64,000 nucleotides of DNA from VXYL01 sp964348085 (GCA_964348085.1 CAYGBI010000013.1:1-64000), one strand, 5' to 3'. Positions 33,612 to 42,369 are shown, numbered from the stretch's first letter. The notes: generated from the letters alone by a model not told the origin. A program made the numbers and translations.

Positions 33612-34979
33612 TCAGTCCTTCGGTGCGAACGCGACGACGCGACCGACAATGGTGGTTGCCGGGCCGCTGAGCGCCGCGGCGCGAACCTTCGCGGCCAATT
33701 CATCGATGCGGGCGGTGACGATGCGCTGTTCCGGCAACGTACCGCGGGCGATGGTCGCCGCCGGTGTGTCCGGTTCGATGCCGTGGGTGAGCAGGCCGTC
33801 GCACACTTCTGCCAAAGCGCCGAGGCCCATGTAGATCACCAAAGTCTGGTCGGGCTTCGCCAACTCCGGCCAGTCGAGGTTGACGCTGCCGTCTTTCACG
33901 CGGGCGGTGACGAAGCGCAGCGACTGCGCCCAATCTCGATGCGTGAGCGGAACGCCGGCCACGGCGGCGCAGCCGAGCGCGGCGGTGATCCCCGGCACGA
34001 CCTCGAAGGCGACCCCGTGCGCCGTCAGTGCCGCAAGTTCTTCCCCGGCGCGCCCGAACACCAGCGGGTCGCCGCCTTTCAACCGCACCACGCGCTTGCC
34101 GTCGTGGGCATCCGCTACGAGGCTTTCGTTGATGCTCCGTTGTCGCGCTCGCGTGCTGGTTGCGGTGCCGGCGCGCCGACCGACGTAGACACGCTTGGCG
34201 TCGCGCCGGCAACGGTCGAGCACATCGCCACTCACCAAGTCGTCGTAATAGACGACATCCGCCCGTTGTAGGCAGCGCAAAGCCTTGACCGTGAGCAGGT
34301 CCGCATCGCCCGGCCCAGCGCCCACCAAGGAGACGAGTCCAATGCTCTCGGTGGTGTCGAGCGCGGCATCGAGTAGCGCATCGGCGCGGGCGAACTCGCC
34401 CTGGCCGGCGAGCGCGGGCAGCGGCGAATCGAGCGCTGCATCCCAGAACCGTCGTCGTGCGTCGCTGCTCGGCAACGCTTCGCGGATGCGCTGCCGGCGG
34501 CTGCCAAGGTAGTTCGCCAAGGCGCCGAGCGATGCTGGCAGCACGCTCTCGATGCGTTCCCGCAGCCGCCTAGCCAGCGTCGGCGACGCGCCGCCGGTGG
34601 CGATCGCCACCGTCACCGAGCCGCGATCCACGATCGCCGGAAACAGTACGCTGGAGCGTTCCCCGTCATCGACGACATTCACCAACACGCCCTCGCGCTC
34701 GCAGGTGTCACGTATCGCTTGATTGACGGTCGCGTCGTTGGTGGCCGCCACCACCAACCGGCAACCCGCAACATCGGCTTCTCGAAACGCCCGTTCCCGC
34801 AACCGAACGCCGTGCGCTTCGCAGTACTGGCGAACTTCGGTGGACGCTTCTCGAGCCACCACCGACACCGTCGCGCCGGCGGCGGTCAGCAGTTCGATCT
34901 TGCGTCCCGCCACCGCGCCGCCGCCCACCACCAGACACGGCTGGCCGGTCAACTTCAGCGACAGCGGCAGGACGTCCAC
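33612..34979 (-). CDS. cysG: Siroheme synthase (fused methyltransferase, dehydrogenase, ferrochelatase)
   Basis: This 455-residue bifunctional enzyme makes siroheme from uroporphyrinogen III. The N-terminal half has the NAD site VVGGGAVAGRK and ATGGASPTLARRLRERIE (dehydrogenase and chelatase). The C-terminal half is the SAM uroporphyrinogen methyltransferase with LVGAGPGDADLLT, YDDLVS and VRLKGGDPLVFGRAGEE. It starts at GTG 34979, 6 bp after serS, so it belongs to the crcB-serS-cysG operon. It converges on tusE with a 9-bp gap. Confidence 0.95.
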   Translation of the reverse strand: MDVLPLSLKLTGQPCLVVGGGAVAGRKIELLTAAGATVSVVAREASTEVRQYCEAHGVRLRERAFREADVAGCRLVVAATNDATVNQAIRDTCEREGVLVNVVDDGERSSVLFPAIVDRGSVTVAIATGGASPTLARRLRERIESVLPASLGALANYLGSRRQRIREALPSSDARRRFWDAALDSPLPALAGQGEFARADALLDAALDTTESIGLVSLVGAGPGDADLLTVKALRCLQRADVVYYDDLVSGDVLDRCRRDAKRVYVGRRAGTATSTRARQRSINESLVADAHDGKRVVRLKGGDPLVFGRAGEELAALTAHGVAFEVVPGITAALGCAAVAGVPLTHRDWAQSLRFVTARVKDGSVNLDWPELAKPDQTLVIYMGLGALAEVCDGLLTHGIEPDTPAATIARGTLPEQRIVTARIDELAAKVRAAALSGPATTIVGRVVAFAPKD

Positions 34980-34985
34980 CGTGCT

Positions 34986-36263
34986 TTAACCTCGGGGTTC
35001 GAGTCGCGATTCGCCGCCGAGGTAGGTTCGCAGTGCGTCCGGCACGTGGATCGCGCCGCTGCCGTCTTGGTAGTTCTCCAGCACGGCGATCAAGGTGCGC
35101 CCAACGGCGAGGCCGGAGCCGTTCAGCGTGTGTACATAGTTTGGCCGGCGCGTTGTCGGATCCCGGTAGCGCGCCATCATGCGTCGCGCTTGGAAGTCGA
35201 GGAAGTTGCTGCACGAGGAGATTTCCCGATAGCGCCCCTCCGCCGGCAGCCACACCTCCAAGTCCACGGTTCTCGCCGCGGCGAAGCCCAAATCGCCGGC
35301 GCACAGCTCCACGGCGCGATAGGGAAGTGCTAGGCGCTTGAGAATCGCTTCGGCGTGACTGGTGAGTTCATCGAAAGCCCGCCACGAGTCGTCCGGGCGT
35401 ACGATCTGCACCAACTCCACTTTCTCGAACTGATGCTGACGGAAGATGCCGTGCGTATCTTTGCCGTAGTTGCCCGCTTCGCTGCGAAAGCACGGCGTGT
35501 GCGCGACGTAGCGCATCGGCAGTTCGTCGGCGTCCAAGATGCGATCGCGCACCAGATTGGTGACTGGCACTTCCGCGGTGGGGATCAGGAACTGGTCGCG
35601 CTGACCGCTGATGGCGAACAGGTCCGCCTCGAACTTGGGCAACTGGCCGGTGCCTTCGAGGGCGGCGCGGTCGACCACATACGGGACATAGACTTCGTCG
35701 TAGCCGTGCTCGGCGGTATGCATGTCGATCATGAACTGGGTCAACGCGCGCTGTAGGCGCGCCAGCGGCCCGCGCAACACCGAGAACCGGGCGCCGGAGA
35801 TCTTCGCCGCCGCCGCCAAGTCCAAGAGTCCGGCCGCGAGCGCCACGTGATCGCTCGGCTCGAAGTTGAACGCCAGCGGCTCGCCGTGACGGCGCAACTC
35901 CACGTTGTCCGTCTCGTCGACGCCGGCGGGCACTTCGTCTTCCGGCACGTTGGGGATCGTGAATGCGAACTCTTCGAGTTCGGCGCGTACCGCATCGAAC
36001 CCGGCCTTCGCGTGCGCGAGCCGCTCACCGAGGTCGCCGACATCGTCAATCAACACGGTCACGTCCTCGCCGGCGCGCTTGGCAGCGCCGATGCGCACCG
36101 ATGCGACGCGTCGCTCGTTTTGCAGTCGCTCGGTTTCCATCTGCAGGCGTCTGCGCCGCGATTCAAGTTCTTCGAACCGGGCCACGTCGAGCGTAAAACC
36201 GCGCCGCCCGATCCGCTCGGCGATCCCCGAGAGGTCTTGGCGGAGCCGTCTTGGGTCGATCAC
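34986..36263 (-). CDS. serS: Seryl-tRNA synthetase
   Basis: This 425-residue class II synthetase has an N-terminal long-helix coiled-coil arm (about 30-105) that contacts tRNA-Ser and a catalytic core with motif 2 (CFRSEAGNYGKDTHGIFRQH) and motif 3 (NGSGLAVGRTLIAVLENYQ). The start is GTG 36263, overlapping the crcB stop (GTGA) and preceded by GGAGG at 7 nt; a longer open frame to 36740 is the crcB region in another frame. Confidence 0.96.
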   Translation of the reverse strand: MIDPRRLRQDLSGIAERIGRRGFTLDVARFEELESRRRRLQMETERLQNERRVASVRIGAAKRAGEDVTVLIDDVGDLGERLAHAKAGFDAVRAELEEFAFTIPNVPEDEVPAGVDETDNVELRRHGEPLAFNFEPSDHVALAAGLLDLAAAAKISGARFSVLRGPLARLQRALTQFMIDMHTAEHGYDEVYVPYVVDRAALEGTGQLPKFEADLFAISGQRDQFLIPTAEVPVTNLVRDRILDADELPMRYVAHTPCFRSEAGNYGKDTHGIFRQHQFEKVELVQIVRPDDSWRAFDELTSHAEAILKRLALPYRAVELCAGDLGFAAARTVDLEVWLPAEGRYREISSCSNFLDFQARRMMARYRDPTTRRPNYVHTLNGSGLAVGRTLIAVLENYQDGSGAIHVPDALRTYLGGESRLEPRG

Positions 36264-36628
36264 GAGAACGCCTCCGCGACGCGATAGCCAATGCCGGCGG
36301 CGAGCAGACTCGCCGCCAAGGTCGCGACGACGTAGCCTGCGGCCCAGCCGAGGCGGCCTTGTTGCATCAGCAGCAGCGCATCGGCGGACAACGCGGAAAA
36401 CGTGGTGAACGCACCGAGCAGGCCAGCGACTAAGAAGGCTCGCCCGACCCCCTCGAACCACGGCGCGCCGGCGAATGCGCCGATGAGAACGCCGATGGCC
36501 AAGGAGCCAACGACATTGACCAGCAGCGTACCCCACGGCAGGGACGCGCCCGCCGCCCATGTCTGCACGCCGTAGCGCAGCAACGCCCCGCAGGCGCCGC
36601 CGGCGGCTACCCAAAGAACGACTTTCAC
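36260..36628 (-). CDS. crcB: Fluoride ion channel CrcB/Fluc
   Basis: This 122-residue, four-helix fluoride exporter has GGACGALLRYG in helix 1, PWGTLLVNVVGSLAIG, and GLLGAFTTFSALSAD (the helix-3 break with the Phe and Thr-Thr/Ser lining). It forms dual-topology dimers. It starts at GTG with AGGAA 8 nt upstream and overlaps serS by 4 bp. No fluoride riboswitch could be recognised in the 140 bp upstream. Confidence 0.94.
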   Translation of the reverse strand: MKVVLWVAAGGACGALLRYGVQTWAAGASLPWGTLLVNVVGSLAIGVLIGAFAGAPWFEGVGRAFLVAGLLGAFTTFSALSADALLLMQQGRLGWAAGYVVATLAASLLAAGIGYRVAEAFS

Positions 36629-36771
36629 GTTGGTGTTCCTGTCGGTGGCGTCTGCCGACGCCGGAGTACGCGCAGTTTACGGCAAAACCCGGCGAACAAA
36701 ATCGCGTCGATAGTGCGCTGGTTCGCTTGTAGATCGTCAACGAGAGCTTCTAGTTGAACGTCGTTATCTGC

Positions 36772-37113
36772 TCATGTTGGGTCGTCGCCGTAGAGATTGG
36801 GAATGCTGTCTGTGATAGCGACGAGTCGATCTACTCGTCGCTGTAGCAAGTCGAGACGCTCGACATTGCGCTCGACTTGAGGAGCTACTGCTTCAATAGT
36901 GGTGTGTTGCGCTTCTAGCGCTCGCTGCAAGCTCTCGTTGTAGTGCTTAGTCGCCGTAGCGAACTCGACCAGCCCATCGACTCGTTTTGAGAGAGCAGCT
37001 ATAGCGTCGTGCTGCGCTTGCAAAGCTTCCGTGATCGCGTTGAATTCGACGAGCCGGCGCATCGACTCGTCGTCGCGAGCGCTCTGTCGCCCTTCGTCTG
37101 CGGAGGTACTCAT
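36772..37113 (-). CDS. Small coiled-coil protein of unknown function
   Basis: This 113-residue soluble protein has heptad-like segments (LVEFNAITEALQAQHDAIAA and VERNVERLDLLQRRVDRLVA) suggesting a coiled coil. No family is recognised. The start at 37113 is chosen for GGAG 7 nt upstream; the frame extends to 37182. Codon use and GC content are clearly lower than in rarA and crcB on either side, so it may be acquired. It is on the same strand as its neighbours but separated by more than 100 bp each way. Confidence 0.6.
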   Translation of the reverse strand: MSTSADEGRQSARDDESMRRLVEFNAITEALQAQHDAIAALSKRVDGLVEFATATKHYNESLQRALEAQHTTIEAVAPQVERNVERLDLLQRRVDRLVAITDSIPNLYGDDPT

Positions 37114-37221
37114 CCTCAGTCTCCTGTGTGAAATGACAAAGAAGGGCCGCTCGACGAGTCGAGCATAACGGGCACTCTGCATGCTCGCTTGCGAGCTTAC
37201 GGCAAACCGCGACGCTGCCGG

Positions 37222-38538
37222 TCAGCGATCCTCGCGAGTTGCGCGGTCCCGGGTGCGCAAAGCCGCCAAGCGGGCGGCGATCTTGGCTTCCAAGCCCCGG
37301 TCGGTCGGCTCGTAGAACACTTCGTCCGGCATCTCGTCGGGGAAATAGCGCTCGCCGGCGGCGTAGGCGCCTTCTTCGGCGTGGGCGTAGCGATAGCCCT
37401 TGCCATGGCCGAGCGCCGTCGCCAACGCGGTGGGCGCGTTGCGCAGACGCGCCGGCACGGGATGCGAGGGATGTTCGCGCACATGGGCCATCGCCCGCCC
37501 GAACGCGAGCTCGACGGCGTTGCTCTTCGGCGTGCTGGCGAGGTAAAGGACGGCTTGCGCCAGCGCGAGGTCGCCCTCGGGCGAGCCCAAACGATGGTAG
37601 GCGTCCCAAGCGTCGACGCTGAGCTGCAGGGCGCGCGGGTCGGCGTTGCCGACGTCCTCGCTCGCCATGCGTACCAGCCGACGTGCGACGTAGAGCGGGT
37701 CGCAGCCGCCGTCGAGCATCCGCGCCAGCCAGTACAGCGCCGCATCCGGGGCCGAGCCGCGCACCGCCTTGTGCAAAGCGGAGATCTGGTCGTAGAAGGC
37801 GTCGCCACCCTTGTCGAACTGACGGAAGGCTTGGCCGCTCGCCTGCACTACGTGTTCGGCGGCCACGGTGTCGGTGGTCAACTGGACGGCGATCTCCAAG
37901 GTATTGAGTGCCCGTCGAGCGTCGCCGTCTGCAATGGCGACGAGTTCCGTCACCGCGTCGGCGCTGACCGCCACGCCGAGTTCGCGCTCGGCGGCGCGGT
38001 GCAGCAATGTCTCGATGTGTTCGCCACGCAAGGGGTTCAGGACATAGACCCTGGCGCGCGAGAGCAGTGCGGCGTTGACCTCGAAGGACGGGTTCTCGGT
38101 GGTCGCGCCGATAAACGTCACCGTGCCTTTCTCGACATGCGGCAGAAGGGCGTCCTGCTGCGCCTTGTTGAAGCGATGCACTTCGTCAATGAAGAGCACC
38201 GTGGTGCGGTCCGGAAACGCCTGCGCTTGGGCGATGGCGCTGCGCACCTCCTTGAGGCCGGCCAGTACCGCGGAGAGGCTCCGCCATTCGGCGTGGGCAG
38301 CGTCCGCCAAAAGGCGCGCCAACGTCGTCTTGCCGGTGCCGGGCGGTCCCCATAGCAGCATCGAATGCACGCTGCCGCGCTCGGCGAGTTGCCGCAGCGG
38401 CCGTCCTTTGCCCAGCAAGTGCTCTTGACCGACGAACTCGTCGAAAGTCGTCGGCCGCATACGGTCCGCCAACGGCCGAGCGGCGACGGTGGCGCTGTCA
38501 GTCGGAAACAGGTGCCCTTGGGACGGTCGTTGGGACAT
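37222..38538 (-). CDS. rarA: Replication-associated recombination protein A
   Basis: This 438-residue AAA+ ATPase (MgsA/WRNIP1 family) acts at stalled forks. It has RPTTFDEFVGQEHLLG, Walker A GPPGTGKTTLA (about 65-75), Walker B LFIDEVHRFNKAQQDALL, sensor ATTENPSFEVN, and the C-terminal tetramerisation region with YLASTPKSNAVE and ALGHGKGYRYAH. It overlaps lolA by 41 bp. The lolA-rarA order is conserved in Gammaproteobacteria. Confidence 0.95.
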   Translation of the reverse strand: MSQRPSQGHLFPTDSATVAARPLADRMRPTTFDEFVGQEHLLGKGRPLRQLAERGSVHSMLLWGPPGTGKTTLARLLADAAHAEWRSLSAVLAGLKEVRSAIAQAQAFPDRTTVLFIDEVHRFNKAQQDALLPHVEKGTVTFIGATTENPSFEVNAALLSRARVYVLNPLRGEHIETLLHRAAERELGVAVSADAVTELVAIADGDARRALNTLEIAVQLTTDTVAAEHVVQASGQAFRQFDKGGDAFYDQISALHKAVRGSAPDAALYWLARMLDGGCDPLYVARRLVRMASEDVGNADPRALQLSVDAWDAYHRLGSPEGDLALAQAVLYLASTPKSNAVELAFGRAMAHVREHPSHPVPARLRNAPTALATALGHGKGYRYAHAEEGAYAAGERYFPDEMPDEVFYEPTDRGLEAKIAARLAALRTRDRATREDR

Positions 38539-39223
38539 CGCCGATAACGTCGATTCCGGGTGGGGCCTCGAACTCGAAGAGCTCGGATTCTAGCAGCGGG
38601 TTCAGTTCGCCATCGGTGAAGCCGATGCGGGTGGTTTGTCCCAAGTGGTCGGCGATATCCAAGCCGACGAGCACGCCGTCGGCGGAGAACGTGAGCGTCG
38701 CATCGCGGAATGCGGACGTCTGGTCTTTCGGCGTTAGCACGAAGCACAACCCTCCCGGAACGGCGGGTTCGGCGCGACGGACCTCGAAGTGGGACGCCAC
38801 GTCGTCGGTCATGCCGGTCAGGAACACCCCGGGCGAACCTTCGATCGCCGCCGCCAACGGGCGCACGGTGGCTTGCTCCAAGTCGGGGTCGTAGACCCAC
38901 AGCGACTCGCCGTCGGCCAGCACCAACTGCGGATAGGGCTCGTCCACCTGCCAACGCAGCCGACCGGGGCGTAGCAAGTGCATCCGCCCGGTGGACGTTT
39001 GCAGCGCTTCGCCGAAGCGGTTCATCACCACCTGCTCGAACTCCGCTCGATAGGCGGATGTGCCGGCCAGCAACTGCTCCAAACGGGCGCTGTCTTCGCT
39101 GGCGGATAGCGCCGGCGCATGGCTCAAGCAAAGGACGAGCCCGGCCGCCCTGACGACTCGGACGACGCCGAACGGCGACGGCTTTCGTGGCGCTAGCAGC
39201 CCCCGGCGTTGATACGTTCGCAT
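38498..39223 (-). CDS. lolA: Outer-membrane lipoprotein carrier protein LolA
   Basis: This periplasmic chaperone carries lipoproteins from LolCDE to LolB. It has 241 residues if ATG 39223 is used. The mature part has TSAYRAEFEQVV, GRMHLLRPGRLRWQVDEPYP, ADGESLWVYDPDLEQATV and a Leu-rich hydrophobic surface. The signal peptide core is AAGLVLCLSHAPALSA. Its basic n-region (YQRRGLLAPRKPSPFG) is read straight through a copy of the dispersed repeat, and the ribosome-binding site is poor. No alternative start near the core is evident, so the repeat seems to have rebuilt this N-terminus. Confidence 0.88.
   Translation of the reverse strand: MRTYQRRGLLAPRKPSPFGVVRVVRAAGLVLCLSHAPALSASEDSARLEQLLAGTSAYRAEFEQVVMNRFGEALQTSTGRMHLLRPGRLRWQVDEPYPQLVLADGESLWVYDPDLEQATVRPLAAAIEGSPGVFLTGMTDDVASHFEVRRAEPAVPGGLCFVLTPKDQTSAFRDATLTFSADGVLVGLDIADHLGQTTRIGFTDGELNPLLESELFEFEAPPGIDVIGDVPTTVPRAPVSD
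39168..39200 (+). repeat. Dispersed repeat, 3' half of a box inside the lolA 5' end
   Basis: The segment from GCCGAACGGCGACGG through TTTCGTGGCGCTAGC matches the box end at 14602-14633. It lies in plus orientation inside the minus-strand lolA frame, about 20-55 bp downstream of its start codon. Confidence 0.75.
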
Positions 39224-39287
39224 GCGTATACCGTCAACCAGCGTAGTGGTCTTTGACGCCCGTAGGCGAGCTTTGTTCGCCCGATCA

Positions 39288-39379
39288 TCCGGTCGGACTT
39301 GGCGGCGTAGCCGAAGTCCGACGGAATGATGGGGCGGCTTGGGCTGGAGCAAGGGTGCTGCCGTAGGCAATGGCGCTAG
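39288..39379 (+). repeat. Dispersed repeat, stem-loop plus box between lolA and ftsK
   Basis: Stem arms CCGGTCGGACTT (39289-39300, one extra G) and AAGTCCGACGG (39314-39324) are followed by a box (39327-39379) with GGCGGCTTGGGCTGG and GCCGTAGGCAATGGCGCTAG. Its last bases contain the ftsK stop codon (39376-39378). The box is closest to the copy at 254-305. Confidence 0.82.
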
Positions 39380-41868
39380 TCCCGTGGCGGGGCGGGAGCG
39401 AGCACTTCGCGCGTGCCGCTAGCGTCCATCGGCGATACCACGCCGGCCTCTTCCATGGCTTCGATCAAGCGGGCGGCGCGGTTGTAGCCGATGCGGAGCT
39501 TGCGCTGCACGCCGGAAATCGACGCCTTGCGCGTCTCCAGCACGAACGCCACCGCCTCGTCGTAGCGCGGCTCGCTGGACTCGGTGTCGCCGAAATCCAC
39601 GGTTCCAGGCACATCGGTATCCGGCGTGCCCGCCAACAGGTCGCCAATGTAGTCGGGCGCACCGCGCTGGCGCCAATCTTGGGCGACGTTATGCACCTCG
39701 TCATCGGAGACGAAAGCGCCATGCACGCGAATGGGCATGCTTGTGCCCGGCGGCAAGAACAGCATGTCGCCATGGCCGAGCAGTTGTTCGGCGCCCGCTT
39801 GGTCGAGAATGGTGCGCGAGTCGATCTTGCTCGACACCTGAAACGAGATTCGCGCCGGGATATTGGCCTTGATCAGCCCGGTGATGACGTCCACCGACGG
39901 CCGCTGCGTGGCGAGCACTAGGTGAATGCCGGCGGCTCGAGCTTTCTGTGCGATGCGGGCGATTACCTGTTCCACTTTCTTGCCAACGATCATCATCATG
40001 TCCGCGAACTCGTCGATGACGACGACGACAAAGGGCAATCGGGTGAGCGCCGGCGGCGGCTCGCCCGCGTCGTCAGGCCACAGGGGATCGTTAAGCGGTT
40101 CGCCGCTGGCCTCGGCGTCGGCGACTTTTCGGTTGTAGCCGGCGAGGTTGCGCACGCCCAAGGCGGCCATCAGCTTATAGCGGCGCTCCATCTCGACGAC
40201 GCACCAGTTCAGCGCAAGCGCGGCGTCTTTCATGTCCGTGACCACCGGGGTGAGCAGGTGTGGTATGCCGTCGTAGACCGCCAACTCCAGCATCTTCGGA
40301 TCCACCAAGATGAGCCGCAGCTCGTCCGGGGTCGCCTTGTAGAGCATGGACAGCAGCATGGCGTTGATGCCCACGGACTTGCCCGAGCCGGTCGTGCCGG
40401 CCACCAGCAAGTGCGGCATTTTGCCGATGTCCGCCATCACTGCCGTTCCGGCGATGTCTTTGCCCAAGGCGAGCGTGAGCGGCGTTTCGGCTTTGCGGTA
40501 CTCCGGAGAGTCGAGGATCTCCTTCAAGCGCACGGTCTCCCGTTGCTCATTGGGAATCTCGATGCCCACTACGGATTTGCCGGGGATGATTTCCACGATG
40601 CGCACGCTGACCACGGCGAGCGAGCGCGCCAAATCCTTGGCCAGACTCGTGAATTTGCTGACTTTGACGCCCGCCGCGGGTTGCAGTTCAAAGCGCGTCA
40701 CCACCGGACCGGGTTGCACGGAAACGACTTCGGCCTTGACGCGGAAGTCCCCGAGCTTGCTCTCCAACAGCTTGGACATCTCGTCGAGGGACTCCGAGGA
40801 GTAACCGCCGCCCGAGTCCGAGTAGTCTTCCAAGAGATCGAGCGCAGGGAGTTCGACGTGGGAGCTCCCTTCGGCGTGGGACCTTTCCTCGGCGTCGACC
40901 TTCGGCGCGGGGTTGATTGCCGTTCGCTGAGCGGTGGCGGCCGCGGGTGGCGGTGACTGCACCATGCGGCGTTCGGCAGCGGTCGTCGCGACCCGGTTGG
41001 CGACGATTGGCGGCGTGGCCTGAACCGGTGGCGGGGCCCCAGTTGGCGGCGCAGGCTTGGTTGGCGACGCCGCCTCGGTTGGGGGCGTCCCTTCGGTTGG
41101 GGGCGCCGCTTCGGTTGGGGGCGCGGCGACCGGCAGTGTCGCCTCGGCGGGCGGCGCAGCGGAAACCACGGGCGTGAGCGTTGGCTCGACAGTTCGCGGC
41201 CGCGTCAAGCCAACGTCCCGCCTGATCGAATGCTCCCGCAGCCTTTCCGACGCGGTCCAAGCGCGAGCGAGGTTGCGCCGCAACCCCAGCGCGGCGACGA
41301 CCACCAAGTGAGCGAACGCATGCAGGCCGCGGCCGATGCGTTCCACCACGGCGAGCCAAGAGAAGCCGAACATGGCCTGCGAACCGGTGGCGAGCATCAC
41401 CAGTGCGCACAGCGTGAGTCCGACCCAATTCAGCGCCGGTAAGCCTACGGCGACCAAGCTATGGCCCAACGCGCCGCCGGGGCCAGCCGGTAGCTCGCCG
41501 ACCGTAGCGTGCAGTCGCATCAACACGCACGCGGCGACCAACACCGCGATGAAGCCGCCAACGCGAACGAGCGCAAGCGGCCAAGTGCGAGGCTCGACCT
41601 CGCGACGACCCAACACCAGCAGACCGAACGCGATCAGGGCCGCCGGAAAGAGATACGCCGGCCAACCAAACGCCAGCAGCATGATGTCGGCGGTTAGTGC
41701 ACCGCTCTGGCCAACGAGGTTGGATACCGCGAGATCGGAACCGGCGAACGTCCACGCCGGATCGTTCGAGGAGTAGGAGGCGATCGCCAAGAGCATGTAC
41801 ACGGCCAAGGCGAAGAGCGCCACCAAGCCGATCTCGCGGGCAGGAAACGCAGTCGCAGGGGCTGACAT
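39376..41868 (-). CDS. ftsK: DNA translocase FtsK
   Basis: This 830-residue septal DNA translocase has four N-terminal membrane helices (about 10-190) and a Pro/Ala/Thr-rich linker (about 215-345) containing short tandem repeats of the PPTEAA type near 248-275. A RecA-like motor follows, with Walker A AGTTGSGKSVG at about 490-500, LVDPKMLEL and ATQRPSVDVITG. A C-terminal winged-helix gamma domain (EAVAFVLETRKASISGVQRK) reads KOPS sites. The linker is short compared with E. coli. The final TAG is provided by the CTAG border of the repeat. Confidence 0.96.
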   Translation of the reverse strand: MSAPATAFPAREIGLVALFALAVYMLLAIASYSSNDPAWTFAGSDLAVSNLVGQSGALTADIMLLAFGWPAYLFPAALIAFGLLVLGRREVEPRTWPLALVRVGGFIAVLVAACVLMRLHATVGELPAGPGGALGHSLVAVGLPALNWVGLTLCALVMLATGSQAMFGFSWLAVVERIGRGLHAFAHLVVVAALGLRRNLARAWTASERLREHSIRRDVGLTRPRTVEPTLTPVVSAAPPAEATLPVAAPPTEAAPPTEGTPPTEAASPTKPAPPTGAPPPVQATPPIVANRVATTAAERRMVQSPPPAAATAQRTAINPAPKVDAEERSHAEGSSHVELPALDLLEDYSDSGGGYSSESLDEMSKLLESKLGDFRVKAEVVSVQPGPVVTRFELQPAAGVKVSKFTSLAKDLARSLAVVSVRIVEIIPGKSVVGIEIPNEQRETVRLKEILDSPEYRKAETPLTLALGKDIAGTAVMADIGKMPHLLVAGTTGSGKSVGINAMLLSMLYKATPDELRLILVDPKMLELAVYDGIPHLLTPVVTDMKDAALALNWCVVEMERRYKLMAALGVRNLAGYNRKVADAEASGEPLNDPLWPDDAGEPPPALTRLPFVVVVIDEFADMMMIVGKKVEQVIARIAQKARAAGIHLVLATQRPSVDVITGLIKANIPARISFQVSSKIDSRTILDQAGAEQLLGHGDMLFLPPGTSMPIRVHGAFVSDDEVHNVAQDWRQRGAPDYIGDLLAGTPDTDVPGTVDFGDTESSEPRYDEAVAFVLETRKASISGVQRKLRIGYNRAARLIEAMEEAGVVSPMDASGTREVLAPAPPRD
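41053..41126 (+). repeat. Short tandem repeat in the FtsK linker
   Basis: An 18-bp unit around CTTCGGTTGGGGGCGCC is repeated three to four times. It encodes PPTEAAPPTEGTPPTEAA in the ftsK linker. Slippage at such sequences changes linker length between strains. Confidence 0.65.
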
Positions 41869-42120
41869 TGGGGAAGTCCGTTTCGCCCAAGAAGGGCGGA
41901 GCTTACCGGCTCGGCGACTTGCTCACAACACGAGGACTCTTACCGCGACGTAGATCCAGAAGGCCCCTTCCTCGCGTTCTTGACTAGCATGTCGATGAAG
42001 CCGTGGTGAACGTCACCACCCGGTGCCACTCGTCGCCGGTTCAGATCCAGCCCACGAGTCTGGCCGTGGCCTGTGCATGGCGCTTAGAATGAAAGCCGTG
42101 CAGGAATGGAAGACGGAACC

Positions 42121-42338
42121 ATGGCCAGCATCACCATCCGCAACCTGACGACGACGTGAAGACCCGTCTGCCGGTGCGCGTGGCGAACGACGGACGGTCG
42201 ATGGATGAAGAGGCGAGGCCAATCCTGCGCGATGCCGGAGGCATCGATCCGACTAGGGGGGTGTCAACGAGCGGGAGAACGCCCTTGCGGTTGCGACTAT
42301 GGAAGCTCATCCATGGGCGCTGGGACTTGATCGGATAA
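42121..42338 (+). pseudogene. Frameshifted FitA/VapB-type ribbon-helix-helix antitoxin
   Basis: The first frame starts MASITIRNL, the typical FitA beginning, but hits a stop at 42157-42159. In the next frame the family continues with VKTRLPVRVANDGRSMDEEA then RPILRDA, the ribbon-helix-helix core. One G missing before GACGACG (about 42149) restores a single frame giving the usual NLDDDVK. The C-terminal toxin-binding part is not recognisable and no PIN-domain toxin follows. Upstream, 41869-42120 shows only a TAGAAT-like -10 (42085-42090) and no gene. It is a decayed toxin-antitoxin remnant. Confidence 0.65.
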
Positions 42339-42369
42339 GGGCTGATGCGCTTGGATGGGGTGAGCGAAC

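Noticed and set aside
34986..36740. Longer serS frame with over 150 extra N-terminal residues
   Set aside because: The extension is the crcB gene read in another frame; the GTG with GGAGG at 36263 gives the normal SerRS start.
41053..41126. Possible CRISPR or regulatory repeats in ftsK
   Set aside because: The unit is a codon-multiple repeat encoding the Pro-rich linker.
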